Shown: positions 55,176 to 62,758 of the stretch, piece by piece
Position numbering within the stretch: position 1 is the stretch's first letter
How the letters are laid out: each line of letters opens with the position of its first letter
Assembly: GCA_965220825.1 (NCBI GenBank)
Contig: OZ244839.1
Coordinates: 2,480,001-2,544,000 of the forward strand
Reading direction: 5' to 3'
From: G965220825 sp965220825
Lineage (GTDB): Bacteria; Pseudomonadota; Alphaproteobacteria; UBA828
Length of the DNA stretch: 64,000 nt
Notes under the pieces: generated by a model
The model's input: only the letters and a program-made list of their open reading frames with translations
Told to the model about the DNA's origin: nothing
Database searches by the model: none
Position numbers and translations under genes: made by a program

Positions 55176-55616
55176 GTGGAGTATCTGCACACCATGGTCC
55201 GTGCGACGGACCTCGATGAGACCCTCGACTTCTACGTGAACAAGCTCGGCCTCGTGGAAACGCGGCGCTATGAGAGCGAGCAGGGCCGCTTTACCCTGGT
55301 GTTTCTGGCGGCGCCGGGCGACGTGGCGCGTGCGCGCGAGGCGCAGGCGCCACTGGTCGAGATTACCTGGAACTGGGACCGCGAGGACTATGCCGGCGGG
55401 CGCAATTTCGGCCATCTCGCCTATCGCGTGGACGATATCTACGAGACCTGCGCGACCCTGCGGGATGCGGGCGTCGTCATCAATCGCCCGCCGCGGGACG
55501 GCCATATGGCGTTCATCCGCTCGCCCGACGGCATTTCCATCGAGCTTCTGCAGAAGGGCGAGGCGCTCGCGCCGGCCGAGCCCTGGAAGAGCATGCCCAA
55601 CACCGGCGAGTGGTGA
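55176..55616 (+). CDS. gloA: Lactoylglutathione lyase (glyoxalase I)
   Basis: A 146-residue vicinal-oxygen-chelate protein that turns the methylglyoxal-glutathione hemithioacetal into S-lactoylglutathione. The metal ligands are His5 (LHTMVR), the Glu of PLVEITWNW, His of FGHLAYRV and Glu of ISIELLQ. LDETLDFYVNKLGLVETRR is the usual first repeat. It starts at GTG 55176 after CGAGGAG, as the first residues match the family N-terminus exactly. A luciferase-like oxidoreductase follows 37 bases later on the same strand. Confidence 0.92.
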   Translation: MEYLHTMVRATDLDETLDFYVNKLGLVETRRYESEQGRFTLVFLAAPGDVARAREAQAPLVEITWNWDREDYAGGRNFGHLAYRVDDIYETCATLRDAGVVINRPPRDGHMAFIRSPDGISIELLQKGEALAPAEPWKSMPNTGEW

Positions 55617-55653
55617 GCCCGGCGGTTCCGCTCAAGCCCCGAAGGAGAGATAG

Positions 55654-56622
55654 ATGGAGTACGGCTTCAACGTGCCGAACGGCGGCCCGCTCGCGGTGCC
55701 GGAGCACATCACGACCATCGCGGAGCGCGGCGAGGCGCTGGGCTACCGTCTGCTCGCGATCCCGGATCATATCGTGATACCCAAGGGCATCGACTCGCCC
55801 TATCCCTACTCGCCGGACGGCCGGCTGAACTTCCCCACCCTGCTGGCGGGCGAATGCCTGGAGCCCATCGCCCTGATGGCCCATCTCGCGGCAGTCACGC
55901 AGCACGCCCGGCTCCTCACCTCGGTGATGGTGGTGCCCTACCGCCATCCGGTGCTGACGGCCAAGCTCTTCTCCACCATCGACCTGATGTCGCGGGGCCG
56001 CGTGGTGGTCGGCGTGGGCGCGGGCTGGATGGCGGAGGAGTTTCCGCCGGTGGGCGCGCCGCCCTTCGAGGCCCGCGGCCGCGCGACCGACGAATATATC
56101 AAGATCTACAAGGAGCTCTGGACCGCTGCGGAGCCTTCCTTTGCGGGCGAGTTCGTCTCCTTCGACAACATCCTGTTCTATCCCAAGCCACTGCAGAAGC
56201 CCCATCCACCGATCTGGGTCGGCGGGGAGAGCAAGGCGGCCAAGCGCCGCGTGGTGCGCCAAGGCGATGCGTGGTTCCCCATCGGCTGCAACCCGCGTTT
56301 TCCGCTGGATACCGTCGGCCGTTTTGCCGCCTCCCTCGACGACCTCCGCGCCATGGCGGAGAAGGAGGGACGGGATCCCGCCGGCATCGACATCGCCTAC
56401 TGGGCCCCCTGGTACGGGGCGAGTGAGGAGCCCATAAAGGCGGATAGCGGGGAGCGCGTCCTGCTCTCCGGCTCGGCGGACGACGTGGCGGCGGATGTGA
56501 AGGCCATGAAGGAACTCGGCGTCCGCCACCTGGTGCTCCAGTTCCTGCGGGAGACCGTCGAGGAGACGCTGGACGCCATGACCGCGTTCGCCGAAGAGGT
56601 GCGGCCCAGGGCGGAGGGCTGA
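55654..56622 (+). CDS. LLM-class flavin/F420-dependent oxidoreductase, second member
   Basis: A 322-residue luciferase-like TIM-barrel oxidoreductase. Blocks include RLLAIPDHIVIP, HARLLTSVMVVPYRHPVL, LFSTIDLMSRGRVVVGVGAGWMAEEF and PKPLQKPHPPIWVGG, close in style to the 46831-47859 gene, though the two are not near-identical. Cofactor may be F420 or FMN. AAGGAGAGA precedes ATG 55654. Placed with glyoxalase I on the plus strand, it may act on aldehyde or carbonyl intermediates; this is speculation. It converges with the MlaF-like gene, 16 bases between stops. Confidence 0.85.
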   Translation: MEYGFNVPNGGPLAVPEHITTIAERGEALGYRLLAIPDHIVIPKGIDSPYPYSPDGRLNFPTLLAGECLEPIALMAHLAAVTQHARLLTSVMVVPYRHPVLTAKLFSTIDLMSRGRVVVGVGAGWMAEEFPPVGAPPFEARGRATDEYIKIYKELWTAAEPSFAGEFVSFDNILFYPKPLQKPHPPIWVGGESKAAKRRVVRQGDAWFPIGCNPRFPLDTVGRFAASLDDLRAMAEKEGRDPAGIDIAYWAPWYGASEEPIKADSGERVLLSGSADDVAADVKAMKELGVRHLVLQFLRETVEETLDAMTAFAEEVRPRAEG

Positions 56623-56638
56623 GCCCGCCCCGCGCGCC

Positions 56639-57394
56639 TCAACGCCCGGTTGGGCTGCCGCTCCGGCGGGCCGTCAGCCGGGCGAGATGAGGGTTGCCGC
56701 TCCCCGCGATCGCCCCGGTCTCGCCCTGCCAGACGATCCTGCCGTCATGCAGCATGGCGAGGCGGTCGAAGCAGCGGGTCGCGACGTTCATGTCGCTGGT
56801 CACCACGAGTGCCGTCGCGCCGGTGGACCGGATCGCGTCCTCGATCAGGGCGGTGACGGCGTGGGTCAGGATGGGGTCGAGCCCGGCGGTGGGATCGTCC
56901 AGTACCAGGAGTCTGGGCCGGGCGGCGATGGCCCGCCCGAGAGCGGCGCGTTTCTGCATGCCGCCTGAAAGCGAGGCCGGGCTCAGATCTGCGACGGAGG
57001 GCTGAAGCCCGACGGCGGCAAGGGTTTCCACCGCACGCGTCCGGGCCTCCTTGCGGCCCATGCGGCGGCCGTGAAGCAGCGTGAAGGCGACGTTCTCCCA
57101 CACGGTGAGGCTGTCGAAGAGCGCGTTCTGCTGGAAGAGCACTCCCACATCGCGCATCAGCCCGTTGCGGCCCGCGGCATCGAGGCTCGCGAGGTTCCGC
57201 TCGCCGTGGCGAATTTCTCCGCCGTCGGTCGGAAGCAGGCCCAGAAGGCACTTCAGCAGAACGGACTTCCCGCTCGACGATGCGCCCACCAGGACGGTGG
57301 ACCGCCCGGCCGTCACGTCCAGGTCGACGCCCCGCAGCACGGGTTTGCCGGCAAAGGCCTTGGTGACGCCACGCGCAGCGACGGCGAAGCTCAT
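56639..57394 (-). CDS. Orphan MlaF/Ttg2A-like ABC ATPase with altered catalytic residues
   Basis: A 251-residue ABC ATPase most like MlaF, the ATPase of the MlaFEDB phospholipid transporter. Walker A is GASSSGKS (37-44), the Q-loop region LFQQNALFDSLTVWENV, the signature LSGGMQ (142-147) and the D-loop AGLDP. Two normally fixed catalytic residues differ: the Walker B Glu is Asp167 (LLVLDDPTAG), and the H-loop His is Ser200 (VVTSDMN). Hydrolysis may be slow, or another residue may serve. No MlaE, MlaD or MlaC gene lies beside it, so its membrane partner is elsewhere or lost. It runs in the same direction as the radical SAM gene, 63 bases after it. Confidence 0.85.
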   Translation of the reverse strand: MSFAVAARGVTKAFAGKPVLRGVDLDVTAGRSTVLVGASSSGKSVLLKCLLGLLPTDGGEIRHGERNLASLDAAGRNGLMRDVGVLFQQNALFDSLTVWENVAFTLLHGRRMGRKEARTRAVETLAAVGLQPSVADLSPASLSGGMQKRAALGRAIAARPRLLVLDDPTAGLDPILTHAVTALIEDAIRSTGATALVVTSDMNVATRCFDRLAMLHDGRIVWQGETGAIAGSGNPHLARLTARRSGSPTGR

Positions 57395-57457
57395 GCCGTC
57401 CGTCTTCCGGTGCGCCGTTCGGTACCCGCCGCGCGCGTCTATGGCGGCGGGTGGCGG

Positions 57458-58909
57458 TCAGGCGCGCCCGCGCAACTCCCGCTCGGTCTGGGGCACGGGC
57501 ATGGAGCCGATCCCTTCGGTGACCATTTCGCGCCATTCCCGCTTTTGCGGCAGGATCGGCGGCACCGGGATGGTCTTCGGCGGCTCGGTGGCGTCCGCCA
57601 CCGGTTTCTCGATGGCGCGTCCGGTAACCTCGCCCCGGCGGAAGAAGGTGTTGTAGATGCCCCAGTGCAGCCGGTTGCGCGAGCCCGTGAGGGGGAAGCG
57701 CCGGGCGATGGAGGGGAGCGAATAGAACCGCTCATAGGCCCGCATATGGCCTTCCCGGAGCTGGGTCGTGGTGAGTTTCTCCGGCTGATAGACGATGTGG
57801 CCCTGGTCGTAGAGGTCCCAGTCGTAGGAGACGATCTGCCCGGCCTTCTTCATCTGATACCAGGTGAGCGTGCCCGGGTAGGGGGTGAGGACCGAATAGG
57901 CGCACATGTCGTACTTGGCGCCGATATTGAAGTCGGTCGTCTCGTCGAAAACGGTTTCGTCATCGCCTTCGAAGCCGAACATGAAGAGCCCGAAGACCAT
58001 GATCCCGTAGCTGTGGATCTTCTCTACCAGGGCCTGAAACTGCTCCGGCCGGTTCACATATTTGTGGACGCTTTTGAGCGTATCCCGCGAGATCGATTCG
58101 AAGCCGATGCTCAACATGTAGCAGCCGCTCTCGGCGGCGAGTTCCAGCATTTCGTCCTTCTGGGCGAGCTTGCTGGTGACGCCCGCCTGCCAGCGGATGC
58201 CGCGTCCCTTGAGCGCCTTCATCACTTCCTTGGGCCGGGCCTCGGTACCGAAGAAATCGGCGTCGTTGAGGGAGATCGTCCGTTGACCGCAGTTCTCCAC
58301 CTCGTGGATCACTTCGTCGATGGGCCGGTAGCGGAACTTCAGCCCGTTCATCAGCGGCTCGGCGCAGAAGGTGCAGCCCTGGTGGCAGCCGCGCGAGGTC
58401 TGGACGAAGGTGCGGTTCACATAGCGGTTCTTCTTCACCAGGTCGTAGCGCGGCATGGGCATGTCGACCATGGGGTGGAGCTTGTCCGAGCGGTAGACGC
58501 CCTTGAGCTGCCCCTGCTCCATGTCCTCGATGACCTTGTCCATGACGAGTTCGGCCTCGCCGATCACCACGGCGTCGCAATGCTCCAGGGCCTCTTCGGG
58601 CATGAAGCTCGCATGAACGCCGCCCATGACGACGGGCACGCCCCGGGCACGGAAGGCGTCGGCGATCTCGTAGCCGCGCTTCACATAGCTGGTCATCGCG
58701 GAGATGCCGACCATGTCGACCTTCATGTCGAAGTCGATCTCCTCGATGTTCTCGTCCGTCATCACCACTTCGTACTTGTCGCGCGGAATCACCGCCGCGA
58801 CCGCCAGCAGTCCCGCCAGAGGCGAGTACAGCGCGCGGTTGAAATACATCGGGCGCGTGGTGAACTGGTTGGTCTGCGGATTAATCAGATGGATGATTCG
58901 TGTGCGCAT
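57458..58909 (-). CDS. B12-binding radical SAM protein of unknown substrate
   Basis: A 483-residue protein with an N-terminal cobalamin-binding Rossmann domain (VDMVGISAMTSYVKRGYEIA; GGVHASFMPEEALEHCDAVV) and a radical SAM TIM barrel. The cluster motif CHQGCTFC is near residue 175; later blocks are GFESISRDTLKSVHKYV and FGLFMFGFEGDDETVF. This layout is shared by BchE-type cyclases and by many methyltransferases and lipid-modifying enzymes. It does not match hopanoid C2-methylase HpnP closely. The start has GGAGGATCGCC before ATG and a promoter at 58930-58957. The long C-terminal tail after residue 430 is proline-rich. Confidence 0.85.
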   Translation of the reverse strand: MRTRIIHLINPQTNQFTTRPMYFNRALYSPLAGLLAVAAVIPRDKYEVVMTDENIEEIDFDMKVDMVGISAMTSYVKRGYEIADAFRARGVPVVMGGVHASFMPEEALEHCDAVVIGEAELVMDKVIEDMEQGQLKGVYRSDKLHPMVDMPMPRYDLVKKNRYVNRTFVQTSRGCHQGCTFCAEPLMNGLKFRYRPIDEVIHEVENCGQRTISLNDADFFGTEARPKEVMKALKGRGIRWQAGVTSKLAQKDEMLELAAESGCYMLSIGFESISRDTLKSVHKYVNRPEQFQALVEKIHSYGIMVFGLFMFGFEGDDETVFDETTDFNIGAKYDMCAYSVLTPYPGTLTWYQMKKAGQIVSYDWDLYDQGHIVYQPEKLTTTQLREGHMRAYERFYSLPSIARRFPLTGSRNRLHWGIYNTFFRRGEVTGRAIEKPVADATEPPKTIPVPPILPQKREWREMVTEGIGSMPVPQTERELRGRA

Positions 58910-58929
58910 GGCGATCCTCCGTCCCGCAC

Positions 58930-58957
58930 ATCATAGCGCAATCCGTTATGCTGTCGA
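58930..58957 (-). promoter_or_regulatory. Sigma-70-like promoter of the radical SAM gene
   Basis: Minus strand: TCGACA (58952-58957), a 16-base spacer and TATGAT (58930-58935), about 21 bases before the ATG at 58909. A strong GGAGGA lies between. The rest of the divergent gap, to the YgfZ-like start at 59161, shows nothing further. Confidence 0.55.
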
Positions 58958-59160
58958 GCATTTGCGAGGCTTCTTCCTCCATTTGCCGGAAACTCTCCAC
59001 GGGTCGCGCCCGCCGTCGTGATTTCCCGCAATTCCGGAAGACGAGGCTTTCCATTGCCCCGAGGGGCGGCCATGGGGGAAACTCCCGCCGCCCCGCCATC
59101 CGAGGGGAGTGCCATGGACGATCCTTTCGCATTGTCGCCGCCGCGCCGGAGACCGGTGCC

Positions 59161-60042
59161 GTGAGCGGGCGGTTCTACCTGCCGCTCGCGAATCGCGGCG
59201 TCGTCACCCTGGAAGGGCCGGACGCGGGTGCCTTCCTCCAGGGGTTGGTCTCCAACGACGTGGAGAAGGCGAGTCAGCAGCGCGCCATCTATGCCGCGCT
59301 GCTGACGCCGCAGGGCAAGTTCCTGCACGATTTCATCCTGTTGCGGCTGGGCGAGGCCTGGCTTCTGGACTGCGAGGGCGCGCGGCTCCAGGATCTCGGG
59401 CGCCGGCTCGCGGCGTATCGCCTGCGCGCCGACGTGGCCCTCGCCGACGCCACCGAGGACTTCCAGGTGACGGCACTCTTCGGCGAGGAGGCGGAGGCGG
59501 CGTTCCCCCTGCCGCCGGAGCCGGGCGGCGCATGCGCTCACGCCGGCGGCGTCGTCCTGCGGGATCCGCGCCATCCGGAACTCGGGCTCCGTGCCGTCCT
59601 GCCCCGGGGGGTCGATCCCGCGTCCTTCGAGGCGGCGGGCTTCGCGCCCGCAGCGTTCGAGGACTACGACTACCGCCGTATTTCCCTCGGTGCGCCGGAC
59701 GGCGCCCGGGACATGGAAGTCGGCCGGGCGACCCTCATGGAGTGCGGCTTCGAGGCCTGGGGCGGTGTGGATTTCGACAAGGGCTGCTATGTGGGCCAGG
59801 AGCTCACGGCGCGCACCAAGCACAGGGGGCTCACCCGCCGGCGGCTGATGCGGGTGGCGCTCGAGGGCCCGGTTCCGGCGCCGGGCACCGCGGTGCTGGC
59901 GGGCGAAAGGGAAGTGGGCGAGATGCGGAGCGGGCTCCGCGACCGGGCCATCGCGCTGCTTCGCCCGGAGCGGATCGAGGCGGCGGGCGGCGCCCCGCTC
60001 ACCGCCGGCGACAGCCGGGTGATCCCGCTGGATTCGCTCTGA
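59161..60042 (+). CDS. ygfZ: Folate-binding YgfZ/GcvT-like iron-sulfur maintenance protein
   Basis: A 293-residue protein of the YgfZ/IBA57 family, which is related to glycine cleavage T-protein and helps keep certain iron-sulfur enzymes, including radical SAM MiaB, active. The signature KGCYVGQEL is near residue 210, with the conserved cysteine. GPDAGAFLQGLVSNDV is the N-terminal folate-fold start. The start is GTG 59161 with GGAGA nine bases before; an ATG at 59114 in the same frame would add 16 residues without family support. It diverges from the radical SAM gene, a suggestive pairing for this kind of factor. Confidence 0.9.
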   Translation: MSGRFYLPLANRGVVTLEGPDAGAFLQGLVSNDVEKASQQRAIYAALLTPQGKFLHDFILLRLGEAWLLDCEGARLQDLGRRLAAYRLRADVALADATEDFQVTALFGEEAEAAFPLPPEPGGACAHAGGVVLRDPRHPELGLRAVLPRGVDPASFEAAGFAPAAFEDYDYRRISLGAPDGARDMEVGRATLMECGFEAWGGVDFDKGCYVGQELTARTKHRGLTRRRLMRVALEGPVPAPGTAVLAGEREVGEMRSGLRDRAIALLRPERIEAAGGAPLTAGDSRVIPLDSL

Positions 60043-60052
60043 ACCCGCCGGC

Positions 60053-62755
60053 TTACGCGCTCTCCGCCCTTCGCGCCGCGCGGACATCCTCCGCCTCTTG
60101 CGCCGCGCGGGCGAGGGCCGCCTGGGCGGCGGCGAGCCGGGCGATGGGCACGCGGTAGGGCGAGCAGGACACATAGTCGAGGCCCACCTCTTCGAAGAAG
60201 CCGATGGAGGCGGGGTCGCCCCCGTGCTCTCCGCAGATGCCGAGCTTGAGATCGGGGCGGGCCGCCCGCCCGCGCTCCGCGGCAATGCGGACCAGTTCGC
60301 CCACGCCCTGCCGGTCGATGCTCACGAAGGGGTCGGAGGCCAGAATCCCGGCATGCCCGTAGTCGCCGACGAAGCTTGCGGAATCGTCTCGTGAGATGCC
60401 GAAGGTGGTCTGGGTGAGGTCGTTGGTGCCGAAGCTGAAGAAGAGGGCGCTCTCCGCGATCTCGCCCGCGCGCAGCGCCGCCCTGGGCAGCTCGATCATG
60501 GTGCCGATCATGTAGGGGATCTTGTCGCCGGTCTCCTGCTCGACCGCATCGTGCACGGCGGCGACGGCCCGCTCGACGATGTCGAACTCCCGCCGCGTCG
60601 CCACCAGCGGGATCATGATTTCGAGGGTCGCGCCGCCCTTCCCCACGGCGGCCGCCGCCTCGAAAATCGCCCGTGCCTGCATGTCGTAGATTTCCGGGTA
60701 GGAGATTCCCAGCCGGCAGCCTCGATGCCCGAGCATGGGGTTGATCTCGTGAAGCTGGGCGATGCGCCCGCGCAGGACCCTGTCCGGCACGCCCGCCGCC
60801 GCCGCGACGCGGGTGATCTCCTCCTCCGAGTGGGGCAGGAACTCGTGAAGCGGCGGGTCGAGCAGGCGGATCGTGACCGGCTTGCCCGCCATGAGGCGGA
60901 AGAGCTCCACGAAATCCGCACGCTGCACGGGCAGAAGCTTGGCGAGTGCGGCCCGGCGGCCGTCCGCATCGTTTGCGAGGATCATCTCGCGTACGGCCAC
61001 CAGGCGGTCGTCGTCGAAAAACATGTGCTCCGTGCGGCAGAGCCCGATGCCCTCCGCACCGAAGTCGAGCGCGGTGCGCGCGTCTCTCGGGGTCTCCGCA
61101 TTGGCGCGGACCCGGAGCCGCCGGATCCCGTCCACCCATTCCATGAGAGTGGCGAAATCGCCCGAAAGCGCGGGTTCGATCATGGGCACCGCGCCGTCCA
61201 GCAGCTCTCCGCTCGTCCCGTCCACGGTGACGACATCGCCCTCGGCCACAATTCTCTCGCCGATGCGGCATTCCCGGGCTTCCCGGTCGATATGCAGCGC
61301 GCCCGCGCCGGTGATGCAGGGCCGGCCCATGCCGCGGGCTACCACGGCGGCATGGCTGGTCATGCCGCCCCGGCTGGTCACGATGCCCTTGGCGGCGTGC
61401 ATGCCGTGAATATCTTCCGGGCTCGTCTCGCTGCGTATCAGGATCACCGCATGGCCGTGGGCCGCACGGTCCTCCGCCCGGTCGGCGTCGAACACCGCTT
61501 CGCCGCAGGCGGCGCCCGGAGAGGCAGGGAGGCCGCGGGCCAGCACCCGGCGGGGCGCGGAAGGATCCAGGGTCGGGTGGAGGAGCTGCTCGAGGGCGAG
61601 AGGGTCGATCCGCGCGATGGCTTCGGCCTCGCTCACGAGCCGTTCCGCCACCATGTCCGCCGCGATCCGGAGCGCCGCCTTGGCGGTGCGCTTGCCCGTG
61701 CGCGTCTGAAGCATCCAGAGCTTGCCCTGTTGCACGGTGAACTCGATGTCCTGCATGTCCCGGTAATGGGTTTCGAGCTTCGCCATCACGGCCCGGAGCT
61801 CGGCGAAGATCTGTGGAGATGCGCGCTCGAGAGAGGGCGGCGCGGCGCCGGAAGCCTCCCGGCCCGCTTCGCTGATGGCGTGCGGCGTGCGCGTGCCGGC
61901 GACGACGTCCTCCCCTTGGGCGTTCACCAGATATTCGCCATAGACCGTGGGCTCGCCGGTCGAGGGGTTGCGGGTGAAGGCGACCCCGGTCGCGCAGTCT
62001 TCCCCCATATTGCCGAAGACCATGGCCTGCACCGTCACCGCCGTTCCCCAGTCCGCGGGGATGTCGTGGAGCTTGCGGTAGGTGACCGCGCGGGCGTTCA
62101 TCCACGAGTTCAGAACGGCGCGAACGGCGCCTCGCAGCTGGTCGCGGGGCTCTTGGGGGAAGCTCTCTCCCGCTTCCGCGCTGACCAGGGCCTTGTAATC
62201 TTCGATCAGGCCGGCCCAATCGCCGGCCTCCATCTCGGTGTCGAGGCGGTAGCCGCGCTTTTCCTTCGCGCGCTCCAGAAGATCCTCGAACGCGTGGTGC
62301 TCGACGCCCAGCACCACGTCGCCATACATGTGGATGAAGCGGCGGTAGCTGTCGAGCGCGAAGCGCCGGTCGCCGGTACGCTGTGCGAGGCCTGCGGCCG
62401 TTGCGTCGTTGAGCCCGAGATTCAGCACCGTGTCCATCATGCCGGGCATGGAGGCCCGGGCGCCGGAGCGCACGGAAACCAGAAGGGGCCGCGCCGCCTC
62501 GCCGAAACCCGCTTCGGCGATGCGCTCGATATGGGCGATGCCGGCATCCATTTCCGCCTCGAGGCCCTCCGGCAGGGTTTGGTCCGCCTCGTAATAGGCG
62601 TTGCAGAGCGCTGTGGTGAGGGTGAAACCCGGCGGAACGGGCAAGCCGAGCCGCGACATTTCCGCGAGGTTGGCACCCTTGCCGCCGAGCAATGCGCGCA
62701 TGTCGGCGGCGCCCTCGGCCGCGCCCGCGCCGAACGTGTAGATCCAGTTTCCCAC
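60053..62755 (-). CDS. ppdK: Pyruvate, phosphate dikinase
   Basis: A 900-residue PPDK that interconverts pyruvate, ATP and phosphate with PEP, AMP and pyrophosphate. The N-terminal ATP-grasp domain has GGKGANLAEM and SVRSGARASMPGMMDTVLNLG. The swivelling phosphohistidine domain has GGMTSHAAVVARGMG, whose His carries phosphate, near residue 465. The C-terminal PEP barrel has LCRTEHMFF, PLHEFLP and SFGTNDLTQTTFG. All key residues are present. It lies 3 bases after glyS on the minus strand, a common alphaproteobacterial arrangement, and converges with the YgfZ gene. Confidence 0.97.
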   Translation of the reverse strand: MGNWIYTFGAGAAEGAADMRALLGGKGANLAEMSRLGLPVPPGFTLTTALCNAYYEADQTLPEGLEAEMDAGIAHIERIAEAGFGEAARPLLVSVRSGARASMPGMMDTVLNLGLNDATAAGLAQRTGDRRFALDSYRRFIHMYGDVVLGVEHHAFEDLLERAKEKRGYRLDTEMEAGDWAGLIEDYKALVSAEAGESFPQEPRDQLRGAVRAVLNSWMNARAVTYRKLHDIPADWGTAVTVQAMVFGNMGEDCATGVAFTRNPSTGEPTVYGEYLVNAQGEDVVAGTRTPHAISEAGREASGAAPPSLERASPQIFAELRAVMAKLETHYRDMQDIEFTVQQGKLWMLQTRTGKRTAKAALRIAADMVAERLVSEAEAIARIDPLALEQLLHPTLDPSAPRRVLARGLPASPGAACGEAVFDADRAEDRAAHGHAVILIRSETSPEDIHGMHAAKGIVTSRGGMTSHAAVVARGMGRPCITGAGALHIDREARECRIGERIVAEGDVVTVDGTSGELLDGAVPMIEPALSGDFATLMEWVDGIRRLRVRANAETPRDARTALDFGAEGIGLCRTEHMFFDDDRLVAVREMILANDADGRRAALAKLLPVQRADFVELFRLMAGKPVTIRLLDPPLHEFLPHSEEEITRVAAAAGVPDRVLRGRIAQLHEINPMLGHRGCRLGISYPEIYDMQARAIFEAAAAVGKGGATLEIMIPLVATRREFDIVERAVAAVHDAVEQETGDKIPYMIGTMIELPRAALRAGEIAESALFFSFGTNDLTQTTFGISRDDSASFVGDYGHAGILASDPFVSIDRQGVGELVRIAAERGRAARPDLKLGICGEHGGDPASIGFFEEVGLDYVSCSPYRVPIARLAAAQAALARAAQEAEDVRAARRAESA

Positions 62756-62758
62756 CCT

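Noticed and set aside
59114..59160. ATG at 59114 as the start of the YgfZ-like gene
   Set aside because: The added 16 residues have no family match, and GTG 59161 has a ribosome site at the right distance.
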